Of a stretch of DNA of 64,000 bases, positions 25,667 to 33,827 are shown piece after piece. The notes beneath the pieces are model-generated. The model saw only the letters and a program-made list of their open reading frames with translations, was not told the DNA's origin and searched no databases. The translations under genes were made by a program, and so were the position numbers. The DNA lies in contig NZ_BDBI01000030.1 in the NCBI RefSeq assembly GCF_001612905.1, positions 1-64,000 on the forward strand. Direction: 5' to 3'. Source of the stretch: Nocardia ignorata NBRC 108230. Its GTDB lineage: Bacteria > Actinomycetota > Actinomycetes > Mycobacteriales > Mycobacteriaceae. Each line of letters starts with the position of its first letter. Positions within the stretch are counted from its first letter, which is position 1.

Positions 25667-25703
25667 TTGTACTATATGTGAAGTGGTTAAAACGTAGTAC
25701 TAC
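25667..25703. promoter_or_regulatory. operator region between the DHFR-like and TetR genes
   Basis: The intergenic region contains the perfect 10-bp palindrome GTAGTACTAC (25694-25703) and a second copy of its core as TTGTACTA (25667-25674), about 2.5 helical turns apart. It covers the likely promoters of both divergent genes. Confidence 0.55.
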
Positions 25704-25720
25704 AGACGGAGTGGTGTCAA

Positions 25721-26293
25721 GTGCGAAAAAATCCCGAACGTCGACAAGCCCTGCTCGACGCCGCCATCGAGGTCCTCGCCGCCGAGGGCGCCCGCGGCCT
25801 CACCTTCCGCGCCGTCGACAAACAGGCGAACGTGCCCGCCGGGACCGCCTCCAACTACTTCGCCAATCGCGACGAACTGCTCACCCAGGCGGGCAGCCGC
25901 TTCTACGAGGTGGTCCAGCCGACCGAGGAGACGCTCGCCCTGGTCAGTGAGGGACCCAAAACGGTCGAGAACATCACCGCGCTGATGAAAGAGGTCGTCG
26001 GCAGGCTCGAATCGCACCGCACCGCCTACCTCGCGCTGCTCGAATTGCGTCTCGAAGCGACCCGTCGTCCGGAGCTGCGCAAGGTGCTCACCGAGCGGGT
26101 CGGCGCGGATCTGGAATTCAATGTCCGCAATCACCTGGCGTCGGGTCAGCCGGGCGACGAAGCCTCCGTACTACTGCTGTACCTGGCGCTGAACTGGCTG
26201 ATCCTCGAACACCTGACTCTCCCAGGGGTGTTCACCGAGCAACAGAGTTCCCAGCTGATCGAAATAGCCGTCGAGCGGGCAATTCGCGGCTGA
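25721..26293 (+). CDS. TetR-family transcription repressor
   Basis: A 190-residue TetR protein. The N-terminal helix-turn-helix is clear: RRQALLDAAIEVLAAEGARG then LTFRAVDKQANVPAGTASNYF and ANRDELL. The C-terminal ligand-binding domain is helical and has no recognisable ligand signature. The GTG start has a GGAG at 25708-25711. It is divergent from the DHFR-family gene, with a GTAGTACTAC palindrome close to its start, so it most likely represses that gene and itself. Confidence 0.92.
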   Translation: MRKNPERRQALLDAAIEVLAAEGARGLTFRAVDKQANVPAGTASNYFANRDELLTQAGSRFYEVVQPTEETLALVSEGPKTVENITALMKEVVGRLESHRTAYLALLELRLEATRRPELRKVLTERVGADLEFNVRNHLASGQPGDEASVLLLYLALNWLILEHLTLPGVFTEQQSSQLIEIAVERAIRG

Positions 26294-26391
26294 CCCGGTC
26301 GTTTGTCCAGACCATAGACGTGTTGACGATCACTGGTACACCTGTGCACAATCGGGCGCGAGAGACAGCGGGGGTTCGGAGGACAGGCAAG

Positions 26392-26850
26392 ATGCGCTCG
26401 AAGATCGACATCCGTTTCACCGTTGATGCTCATATCGATCAGGTCATGGATGCCCTACTGGCAGTCGATCGCCTAGCGGAGTGGTCGCCGTCCTACAGCG
26501 ATGTGCGGATGGGCCCGCCCGATGCCGAAGGCAGACCGCGGCGAGTGTTCGTCACCGCCCACTTCATGGGTGATTCCGACACCCAGGTGCTGGAATATCG
26601 CTGGGAACCGAACCGGGTGTCCTGGGAGGTCGTCGACAGCAGTCGCGGTTCCAAGGGTGGCGGCTCGTTCGAGCTGTTCGAAGGGGGCGAGGTCACCGAG
26701 GTCGATCTGCACGTCGAGCTGCGCTATCCGCTGCCCATCCCCGGCATCCTGTTCAACCGCACCTTGCGTAAGCAGAACGAAGAAGCGGTCGCGAATTTCA
26801 TCGACTTCGCCGAGCGATTCCCGGAGAACGAGGGTTACGCCGTCGGCTGA
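26392..26850 (+). CDS. SRPBCC (START-like) family protein
   Basis: A 152-residue polyketide-cyclase/START-like protein. The pattern of an N-terminal strand (RSKIDIRFTVDAHIDQVMDA), LAEWSPSYSDVRMGPPD, then antiparallel strands with RWEPNRVSWEV and a C-terminal helix (QNEEAVANFIDFAERF) fits this hydrophobic-cavity fold. Family members bind lipids or polyketide-like ligands; no catalytic residue is evident. The ATG at 26392 is preceded by GGAGG at 26378-26382 (9 nt). It is followed 40 bp later by ltrA in the same direction. Confidence 0.82.
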   Translation: MRSKIDIRFTVDAHIDQVMDALLAVDRLAEWSPSYSDVRMGPPDAEGRPRRVFVTAHFMGDSDTQVLEYRWEPNRVSWEVVDSSRGSKGGGSFELFEGGEVTEVDLHVELRYPLPIPGILFNRTLRKQNEEAVANFIDFAERFPENEGYAVG

Positions 26851-26890
26851 GTAGCGCGCCACCCCGGCTCCGAGGTGACACGATAGGCCG

Positions 26891-28093
26891 ATGATCGGAA
26901 AACCACGGGCCAAATTCCAGCCCGTGACCGAGGGCAGCTCGGTCACCCAGCTAGAGCTGTTCTTCGACCTGGTGATCGTCTTCGCCTTCACGATGGTCAC
27001 CGACCTGGCCGCCGACAACACCTCGGCCGTGAACATGCTGCGCGCCCTGCTGGTGCTCGCGCTCATGTGGTGGTTGTGGATCGCCTATTCGTGGCTGGGC
27101 AATGTGGTGCGCGCCGACGAGGGCATCGCCCGAGTGGGCATCTTCATCGCCATGGGCGGGGCGTTCCTGGCCGCGCTCACCATTCCCGAGGCGTTCGTCG
27201 ACCTGCCCGGTGGCTGGTACGGGCCGCTCGTCTTCGCCATCGCCTACCTGGTCGTGCGGTTGGTGCATGTCGTCATCTTCTGGACGGTGAGCCGCGACGA
27301 TCCCAAGCTGCGCGGGCAGTTGCTGCGCTGGGCGCTCGGGTCGATCACGGTCGGTACCGCACTGCTGGTGATCGCCGCGACCACCTCCGGGCTGGCCCAG
27401 ATACTGCTGTGGCTCGCCGCGATCGTCGGCGACATGGTCTGGACGGCGGTGGCAGGCACGGATTGGCGGATCAACTCGGCCAAGCATTTCGCCGAACGGT
27501 ACGGGCTGATCGTCATCGTCGCGCTGGGTGAGTCGATCGTGTCCATCGGCATCGGCGTGGCCGGATTGCCGATCTCGTGGCCGATCACGGTGGCCTCCAT
27601 GCTCGGGCTCACGGTGTCGGGCCTGCTGTGGTGGCTGTACTTCGACGTGGCCGCCATCTCGATGGAAGAGGGACTGGCGAACGCGAAGGGTGCGGCGCAG
27701 ATCAAGATCGCCCAGTTCAGCTACACCTACGGGCACTTCCCGATGATCGCCGGTGTCATCGCGCTCTCGCTGGGGCTGAAGAAGGTGCTGTACTACGTGG
27801 GCGACTCCTCGCACCATCAACTCACCGACCCGCTGTACGGCATTCCGCTCGGCGCGCTCTACGCCGGGCCCGCGGTGTTCCTGCTGGCGGTCGTCGGCGC
27901 GAAATACGCCGCGGTGCGGCAGTTCTCGACCGCCCGAGTGCTGGTGGCGGCCCTACTGTTCGCGTTGATCCCGGTCGCCGCGCAGCTGCCCGCGCTCGTC
28001 TCCCTCGGCCTGCTGTGCGCGATCCTCGCCGCGCCGGTGATCTGGGAGACGGTGCACTATGCGCGCAGGCGCGACGAGATCAGGCACGCTTGA
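26891..28093 (+). CDS. low temperature requirement A (LtrA) family membrane protein
   Basis: A 400-residue polytopic membrane protein with about ten helices. The N-terminal signature VTQLELFFDLVIVFAFTMV, then MWWLWIAYSWLGNVVRADE and RYGLIVIVALGESIVSIGIG are diagnostic of LtrA. The family was named from cold-sensitive Listeria mutants, but its biochemical role is unknown. The acidic membrane residues (Glu and Asp in helices 1 and around ALGESI) hint at ion or solute handling, which is inference. Its 3' end overlaps the convergent voltage-sensor-like gene by 14 bp. Confidence 0.9.
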   Translation: MIGKPRAKFQPVTEGSSVTQLELFFDLVIVFAFTMVTDLAADNTSAVNMLRALLVLALMWWLWIAYSWLGNVVRADEGIARVGIFIAMGGAFLAALTIPEAFVDLPGGWYGPLVFAIAYLVVRLVHVVIFWTVSRDDPKLRGQLLRWALGSITVGTALLVIAATTSGLAQILLWLAAIVGDMVWTAVAGTDWRINSAKHFAERYGLIVIVALGESIVSIGIGVAGLPISWPITVASMLGLTVSGLLWWLYFDVAAISMEEGLANAKGAAQIKIAQFSYTYGHFPMIAGVIALSLGLKKVLYYVGDSSHHQLTDPLYGIPLGALYAGPAVFLLAVVGAKYAAVRQFSTARVLVAALLFALIPVAAQLPALVSLGLLCAILAAPVIWETVHYARRRDEIRHA

Positions 28094-28910
28094 TCTGCGA
28101 GAGATGATGGCGCACACCGTGTTCGGCCGGTGTCGCGCCGCGCTGTGAGGGCGGCACCCGCACGCCGGCGCGCACGGCCTCGTTGATCTGGTCGAGGTTC
28201 TCGCGCAGCATGTCGGCGACCAGTTCGTCGGTGCGCGGATCGTCGAGCAGCTGGTTGAGCATGCGGTACACGGTGTCGGCGACGAGCCGGATGATGTCGT
28301 CGTGGAACGGCACGTAACGCAGCTTGCCGGTCTGCGGGTCGTTCTTGATGAGATCGACGATGAGCTGGTCGATCTCGGCGTGGTTCTCCTCGAGCGCGGC
28401 GGCGATGTTCTTGGTGTAGTGGCCCGCGCGCAGCACATTGGAGACCTCGTCGAGGATCGCGACGGTCATCGGGCGGCGGATCACGTCGACGATGGTGCCG
28501 ACGAACCGGTTGACGATCTTGGCCGTCACCCGCTCACCGAACGCCCGGTCGGCCACCCGGCCGAGCCGGATCAGGATCACCACGATCCGCAGCAGCCGGA
28601 AGCCACGGAAGATCGGGCTGGTCACCGGGATCATGCCGAGCACTTCGTACCAGTAGACGAACGGGAACGTCCACGGCCAGCCCGCTCGCCGCCAGCGCCA
28701 CAGGAACTCGATCGCGAAGATGCCGCAGATGGTCCAGTCGACCACCACGATGGCGTGATAGGTCTTGCCCGACACCGGGAAGAAGGTGATCCAGGCGACC
28801 AGCAACACCGACACGATCGCCAGGACGAGCATGAAGATGTCGAGGCGCATCGACGGCGTTGTGGTCCGCACGTCCTGTACCTCGACCGGTTCGATCCCCG
28901 GTGACGCCAA
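28080..28910 (-). CDS. voltage-sensor-like ion-transport membrane protein without pore domain
   Basis: A 276-residue protein with four N-terminal transmembrane segments (FMLVLAIVSVLLVAWITFF; AIVVVDWTICGIFAIEFLW; a segment around FVYWYEVLGMIPV; and an Arg-spaced helix FRGFRLLRIVVILIRLGRV). The last resembles the S4 of voltage-sensor domains, with Arg at every third position. There is no pore loop or selectivity filter; after S4 comes a ~150-residue soluble helical domain. It may be a voltage-sensor-only protein, such as a proton-channel-like or regulatory protein. The TTG start is supported by AGGAG spaced 8 nt; an ATG at 28850 is the alternative. Confidence 0.78.
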   Translation of the reverse strand: MASPGIEPVEVQDVRTTTPSMRLDIFMLVLAIVSVLLVAWITFFPVSGKTYHAIVVVDWTICGIFAIEFLWRWRRAGWPWTFPFVYWYEVLGMIPVTSPIFRGFRLLRIVVILIRLGRVADRAFGERVTAKIVNRFVGTIVDVIRRPMTVAILDEVSNVLRAGHYTKNIAAALEENHAEIDQLIVDLIKNDPQTGKLRYVPFHDDIIRLVADTVYRMLNQLLDDPRTDELVADMLRENLDQINEAVRAGVRVPPSQRGATPAEHGVRHHLSQIKRA

Positions 28911-29025
28911 CTCGACCGCTCCTGTGGTTCCGGCGGCTGACGCCGCTACTCGGCCCCCGATCGGCGGCCAGTACTTTGCCCACGCTAATTGGTTGCGGCG
29001 CCGTCCGAGTGGGCTTCGGCGCGTG

Positions 29026-30636
29026 TCAGCCGCGCAGGATCGCCTCGATATTGCGTTCGGCCAGCGCCGTGATGGTCAGTGACGGGTTGACGGTGGCGGT
29101 GCTGCCGGGAATCGCGGCACCGTCCATCACGTACAGCCCGGGGTGTCCGTGCACCCGGCCGTAGGCGTCGGTGGCCTTGCCGAGCACGGCGCCGCCCAGC
29201 GGGTGGGCGGTGAACTCGGCGTTGGCGTCGTAGCCGAGGGCGCCGTATTCGGCCAGCGCACCGGCCCGGTCGGCGATCCGGCGGTCGACCGCGCGTGCCG
29301 CGTGCACCACGGCATCCTGGGCGGCGGTCGGCCAGGTGAGGCCGACGCCGCCGGTGGCCGGGTGGTAACCGAAGCGGGCGCGAGTCGGGTCGAGCACCAT
29401 GCCGAGCGAGGCGAGCGCGCCGGTTTCGAAGGGGATGCCGGGGATGTACCAGTTCTCGAGCGTCAACGGCATGGTCGACTCGTCGTAGATGCGGCTCGCG
29501 CTCGGCACACCCTGACCGAAACCGGCCAGGCCGCTGGCGCCGCGGGCCAGGACCACGTCACCGTTGGTGCCCCAGCCGTCGCCGATGTGCTCGTTGAGGT
29601 TGGGTAGCGCGCCGGTGGCCTGGGCGCGAACCAGCAGTTCGGAGGTGCCGACGGAACCGGCGCCGAGGAACAACTTGTCGCAGGTCAGGGTGCGGGTGCC
29701 GAGCTGTACGCCGGTCGGGGCCAGTTTCGTCACGGTGACCACGAATTTGCCGCCGGGTTCCTGGGCGATGCTGTCGACCCGGTGACCGGGGCACACCCGT
29801 GAACGGCCGGTCTGCTCGGCGTAGCGCAGGTAGTTCTGGTTCAGGTCGAACTTGGCGCCGTTGGAATTGCCCAGGTTGGACCGGGCGACGGTGGCCGACG
29901 GACGCGAGCCGCCCGCCAACTCGGCGCGCAGCACGTCCCAGGTGAAGATCGAGTCGTTGGGCACCGGCTGGTACCCGGCCGCCCGCACCTGATCGTCCCA
30001 GGCGCGGGAGTGCGTGAACGGCTGGGACTGGTAGATGTCACCGGGCATCGGGTCCAGGCGCAGCATGTGGCGGACCCTCGGGAAGTACACCCGTTCCAGC
30101 TCGCCGTAGTCGACGACACCGCCGAAGACCTGGTCGAAGAGCCTGCGCTCGGGAGCGACCATGGCGCCGGTGAAGATCACCGAACCACCGCCGACGGCCG
30201 CCGCCCGCCACACGTCGATACCCGCGAACTCGGTGACGTCGAGAACACCGCCGAACGCGCCGAAACTCATCGGCACCTTGGTGACCCCGGTGAAGCTGGT
30301 GCGATGCCAGAAGCCACGCCCGTCGGGCAGGTCGTCGCCGGTGAAGATCTCGCGCCACGGGTCGTTGGGCCAGCGCGAACCGCGCTCGAGCACGGTGTTG
30401 TCGATGCCCGCCTCGGCCAGGCGCAACGCGGTGACGGCGGCACCGAAGCCGGAGCCGATGACGATGGCGCTCGTGTGCGCGGGCGCGTCCGGAACCGGGG
30501 CGAAGATCTCGGGAACCCACGATTCGAACATCGCCGATCGCGGGTCGGCGTGCGCGGACGTGCCCGTCAGGGTCGATCCGACAGTCCCGGCGAGCGTCGC
30601 CAGTCCCGCCGCCTTGAAGAAGGCACGTCTGTGCAC
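29026..30636 (-). CDS. secreted GMC-type oxidoreductase, cholesterol oxidase class I-like
   Basis: A 536-residue flavoenzyme. It opens with a Tat signal (HRRAFFKAAGLATLAG, ending TSAHA), so it is folded with FAD and exported. The FAD motif is VIGSGFGAAVTALRLAEAG, and active-site His and Asn fit HPLGGAVLGKATD and TATVNPSLTITALAE. The overall pattern matches class I cholesterol oxidases of Rhodococcus, Streptomyces and Brevibacterium, which oxidise and isomerise cholesterol to cholest-4-en-3-one. The start is the GTG at 30636 with GGGAGG about 7 nt upstream; an in-frame ATG at 30684 would add 16 residues before the Tat signal. Substrate is inferred from family. Confidence 0.88.
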   Translation of the reverse strand: MHRRAFFKAAGLATLAGTVGSTLTGTSAHADPRSAMFESWVPEIFAPVPDAPAHTSAIVIGSGFGAAVTALRLAEAGIDNTVLERGSRWPNDPWREIFTGDDLPDGRGFWHRTSFTGVTKVPMSFGAFGGVLDVTEFAGIDVWRAAAVGGGSVIFTGAMVAPERRLFDQVFGGVVDYGELERVYFPRVRHMLRLDPMPGDIYQSQPFTHSRAWDDQVRAAGYQPVPNDSIFTWDVLRAELAGGSRPSATVARSNLGNSNGAKFDLNQNYLRYAEQTGRSRVCPGHRVDSIAQEPGGKFVVTVTKLAPTGVQLGTRTLTCDKLFLGAGSVGTSELLVRAQATGALPNLNEHIGDGWGTNGDVVLARGASGLAGFGQGVPSASRIYDESTMPLTLENWYIPGIPFETGALASLGMVLDPTRARFGYHPATGGVGLTWPTAAQDAVVHAARAVDRRIADRAGALAEYGALGYDANAEFTAHPLGGAVLGKATDAYGRVHGHPGLYVMDGAAIPGSTATVNPSLTITALAERNIEAILRG

Positions 30637-30743
30637 CAGGCCACCTCCCTCATCACGCATGGCCGAGCGCAGAATACCGCGCAACTTCCGAATCGACCCC
30701 GCTAGTGACTGGATTTGTCACCTATCACCAGCGGGCGCCCACG

Positions 30744-31508
30744 TCAGGTCGTCAACAGGCGGATCACAGCGATAGAACCGACGACGACGATCACGGCGCG
30801 CAGCACATTCGGCGGCAACTTGCGGCCGACCTTCGCACCGAGCTGACCGCCGATGATCGAGCCGACCGCGATCAGCGCCACCGCCTGCCAGTTCACGTCG
30901 GCGATCACGATGAAGATCACCGCCGACACCGCGTTCACGATCAGCGCGAGCACGTTCTTCACCGCGTTGAGCCGCTGGATGTCCTCGTGCACGAACACAC
31001 CGAGCAGCCCGACGAGAAGTACGCCCTGGGCCGCGCCGAAGTAGCCGCCGTAGATACCGGTGCCGAACACCGCGACGAGCAGGATCGGCCCCCCGTGCGC
31101 GGGCGCGGGAGTGTCCTCGCCGCGGCGACGTTTCACCCAGGCCGCCAGGCGCGGCTGCACGATCACCAGGATCAGGGCCGCGATGATGAGCACCGGGACC
31201 ACCGCCTTGAACGCCGCCGCGGGCGTGGTCAGCAGCAGTACCGCGCCGGTGATGCCGCCGAGCAGCGAGGCGGTGCCCAGTTGCAGCAGCCGCTCGCGCT
31301 GGCCGACCAGTTCGCGGCGGTATCCGATCACCCCGCTCACCGAGCCGGGGACCAGACCGATGGTGTTGGAGACGTTCGCCGTCACCGGTGGCAAACCGAA
31401 GGCCAACAGCGCGGGGAAGGTGATGAGTGTGCCGGACCCGACGATGGTATTGATGCCACCCGCCGCGATTCCGGCCACGAAGACGGCCAGTTGCTCGAAC
31501 CAAGTCAT
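30744..31508 (-). CDS. TauE/SafE-family sulfite or anion exporter
   Basis: A 254-residue polytopic membrane protein with about eight helices. The two TauE/SafE repeat signatures are present: AGGINTIVGSGTLITFPALLA at the start and FGTGIYGGYFGAAQGVLLV in the second half. Members export sulfite, sulfoacetate or other organic anions. Nothing in the neighbourhood identifies the substrate; the next gene downstream is the cholesterol-oxidase-like enzyme. It is divergent from leuA, whose leader starts about 140 bp away. Confidence 0.88.
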   Translation of the reverse strand: MTWFEQLAVFVAGIAAGGINTIVGSGTLITFPALLAFGLPPVTANVSNTIGLVPGSVSGVIGYRRELVGQRERLLQLGTASLLGGITGAVLLLTTPAAAFKAVVPVLIIAALILVIVQPRLAAWVKRRRGEDTPAPAHGGPILLVAVFGTGIYGGYFGAAQGVLLVGLLGVFVHEDIQRLNAVKNVLALIVNAVSAVIFIVIADVNWQAVALIAVGSIIGGQLGAKVGRKLPPNVLRAVIVVVGSIAVIRLLTT

Positions 31509-31649
31509 GCGAATTCCTTTGGGACGTCTCGTCGTGCGCCAGGCACGTACAAGCGTTGCTGTCCCTGGAAACCGTACCGGTCGGACGGTGCGGTAGATAT
31601 CGGCGTACCCAATTCCGCAGGCCGCTTACCAGCACGGCTTCGCACACGG

Positions 31650-31655
31650 TAAGCT
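31650..31655 (+). promoter_or_regulatory. -10 box (TAAGCT) of the leuA leader transcript
   Basis: TAAGCT is preceded 18 bp upstream by TTACCA (31626-31631), a plausible -35. The expected start site (about 31662) is only a few bases before the leader peptide ATG at 31665. Confidence 0.5.
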
Positions 31656-31664
31656 CGGGGAATC

Positions 31665-31706
31665 ATGCAGCGGGCACTTCTTCTCGGCCGCCGCGACGGG
31701 TTCTGA
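31665..31706 (+). CDS. leuL: leucine leader peptide of leuA
   Basis: A 13-codon frame encoding MQRALLLGRRDGF and a TGA, with three consecutive leucine codons (CTT CTT CTC at 31677-31685). It lies 87 bp upstream of the leuA start, just after a promoter-like sequence. Codons after the Leu run are part of the left arm of a perfect hairpin, so a ribosome paused at these codons would open it. This is the classical layout of ribosome-mediated attenuation, and Leu-rich leaders upstream of leuA are known in several actinobacteria. Confidence 0.8.
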   Translation: MQRALLLGRRDGF

Positions 31707-31746
31707 TACGGACCGGCTCCCGTCGCGGGGTTCCAACGCGCCGGTC
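31691..31746 (+). promoter_or_regulatory. leuA leader RNA: hairpin with potential pseudoknot
   Basis: Arm CCGCGACGGG (31691-31700) pairs perfectly with CCCGTCGCGG (31719-31728). Seven loop bases (GACCGGC, 31711-31717) are complementary to GCCGGTC (31740-31746) downstream, allowing an H-type pseudoknot. The leader stop codon lies in the loop. No U-rich terminator is seen, so control may be through this structure rather than a classical terminator. Confidence 0.7.
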
Positions 31747-31792
31747 GACCCGCTCCCATCAGGGAATCCACCACACCCACGGAGAAACTTGC

Positions 31793-33592
31793 ATGTCCTC
31801 GGCTGACGCATTCGTATCCGCTTCGCGCACCATCACGGCCCCCAGCAAACCTGCCCCGGCCGACCAGCCCGCTTGGAACAACCAGAAGAACTCCTCGATG
31901 CCGGCCTTCCGGTACCGCCCGTACGCCGAGGAGGTCGAGCCGATCACGCTGCCCGACCGCACCTGGCCGGACAAGATCATCGACCGCGCGCCCGCGTGGT
32001 GCGCCGTCGACCTGCGCGACGGCAACCAGGCCCTCATCGACCCGATGAGCCCCGCCCGCAAGCGACGTATGTTCGACCTGCTGGTCCGGATGGGCTACAA
32101 GGAGATCGAGGTCGGCTTCCCGGCCGCCAGCCAGACCGATTTCGACTTCGTCCGCGAGATCATCGAAGACGGCGCGATCCCCGCCGACGTCACCATCCAG
32201 GTGCTCACCCAGTGCCGCCCCGAGCTGATCGAGCGCACCTTCGAAGCGTGCAACGGCGCGCCGAACGTGATCGTGCACTTCTACAACTCCACCTCGATCC
32301 TGCAGCGCCGGGTCGTGTTCCGCGCCGACCGCGACGCGGTGAAGAAGATCGCCACCGACGCCGCCGCGCTGTGCCTCGAGATCGAGAAGCGCTACCCCGA
32401 CACCGAGTGGCGCTACGAGTACAGCCCGGAGTCCTACACCGGTACCGAGCTGGACTACGCGCGCGAGGTGTGCGACGCGGTCTCCGAGATCATCGCGCCC
32501 ACCCCGGCCAAGCCGCTGATCATCAACCTGCCCGCGACCGTCGAGATGGCCACACCGAACGTGTACGCCGACTCGATCGAGTGGATGCACCGCAACCTGG
32601 CCCGCCGCGACTCCATCGTGCTGTCGCTGCACCCGCACAACGACCGCGGCACCGCCGTCGCGGCCGCCGAGCTGGGCTACCAGGCCGGTGCCGACCGCAT
32701 CGAGGGCTGCCTGTTCGGCAACGGTGAGCGCACCGGCAACGTCTGCCTGGTGACCCTCGGCATGAACATGTTCTCCCGTGGCATCGACCCGCAGATCAAC
32801 TTCTCCGACATCGACGAGATCCGTCGCACGGTGGAGTACTGCAACCAGCTGGCCGTGGCCGAGCGTCACCCCTACGGCGGCGACCTGGTCTACACGGCGT
32901 TCTCCGGCAGCCACCAGGACGCCATCAACAAGGGCCTGGACGCGATGAAGGCCACCGCCGACGCGCAGGACGCCGACGTCGCCGACATCGTCTGGGAGGT
33001 CCCGTACCTGCCGATCGACCCGAAGGACGTCGGCCGCACCTACGAGGCCGTGATCCGGGTGAACTCGCAGTCCGGCAAGGGCGGCGTCGCCTACATCATG
33101 AAGACCGATCACGGGCTGGTGCTGCCGCGCCGCCTGCAGATCGAGTTCTCGCAGGCCATCCAGGCGATCACCGACGGTGAAGGCGGCGAGGTGACGCCCA
33201 AGGAGATGTGGGATGTCTTCGCCACGGAGTACCTGAATCCGATTCTGCCGCTGGAACGTATCAAGCAGACGGTTACCGCCGCCGAGACCGATGGCGGGGT
33301 GGATTCCATCGTCGCGACGGTGAAGGTCGATGGGGTCGAGCAGGAGATCAGCGGGTCGGGCAACGGTCCGCTGGCTGCCTTCGTCGATGCGCTGGCCACT
33401 GTTGGTTACGACGTGCGGGTGTTGGACTACAGCGAGCATGCGATGTCAGCGGGTGACGATGCTCAGGCCGCCGCTTACGTCGAGGTTGCTGTGGGTGACA
33501 AGGTCGTCTGGGGTGTCGGCATCGCCACCTCCATTACGACCGCTTCCCTGCGCGCGGTCGTCTCGGCAGTGAACCGAGCCGCCAACCGCTGA
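31793..33592 (+). CDS. leuA: 2-isopropylmalate synthase
   Basis: A 599-residue enzyme condensing acetyl-CoA with 2-oxoisovalerate, the committed step of leucine synthesis. The metal and substrate motifs are WCAVDLRDGNQALIDPMS and LSLHPHNDRGTAVAAAELGYQAGADRIEGCLFGNGERTGN (given as key region), within the TIM barrel of residues ~70-400. The C-terminal LeuA allosteric dimer domain (~440-599; GVEQEISGSGNGPLAAFVDAL) binds leucine. The long ~70-residue N-terminal arm is typical of the actinobacterial form. The ATG at 31793 follows GGAG by 8 nt; the frame is open upstream but covers the leader. Controlled by the leader peptide and pseudoknot. Confidence 0.96.
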   Translation: MSSADAFVSASRTITAPSKPAPADQPAWNNQKNSSMPAFRYRPYAEEVEPITLPDRTWPDKIIDRAPAWCAVDLRDGNQALIDPMSPARKRRMFDLLVRMGYKEIEVGFPAASQTDFDFVREIIEDGAIPADVTIQVLTQCRPELIERTFEACNGAPNVIVHFYNSTSILQRRVVFRADRDAVKKIATDAAALCLEIEKRYPDTEWRYEYSPESYTGTELDYAREVCDAVSEIIAPTPAKPLIINLPATVEMATPNVYADSIEWMHRNLARRDSIVLSLHPHNDRGTAVAAAELGYQAGADRIEGCLFGNGERTGNVCLVTLGMNMFSRGIDPQINFSDIDEIRRTVEYCNQLAVAERHPYGGDLVYTAFSGSHQDAINKGLDAMKATADAQDADVADIVWEVPYLPIDPKDVGRTYEAVIRVNSQSGKGGVAYIMKTDHGLVLPRRLQIEFSQAIQAITDGEGGEVTPKEMWDVFATEYLNPILPLERIKQTVTAAETDGGVDSIVATVKVDGVEQEISGSGNGPLAAFVDALATVGYDVRVLDYSEHAMSAGDDAQAAAYVEVAVGDKVVWGVGIATSITTASLRAVVSAVNRAANR

Positions 33593-33604
33593 GAACAGCA
33601 TCGG

Positions 33605-33632
33605 GGCCGGGCAGCGTACGCGTTGCCCGGCC
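33605..33632 (+). terminator. leuA terminator hairpin
   Basis: GGCCGGGCA (33605-33613) pairs with TGCCCGGCC (33624-33632), followed by TTCGGCGTTTTGG. It begins 12 bp after the leuA stop. Confidence 0.82.
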
Positions 33633-33827
33633 TTCGGCGTTTTGGCGCGGGAGCCGCCCAGCGCACTGCCGGCCGTGCGGAACCTTCGCTGAGCTGGGCT
33701 CATGCACCGTCACTACTGCCCGTCGGCCTGCTGCCACTAGCGCGCGAAGATTAGCCGCGTGCTAGCGTTTTGGTGCACATTCAGCACCGAGCTTCCTGCT
33801 CGAACAGATCGAGCAAGTGGGGGAACT

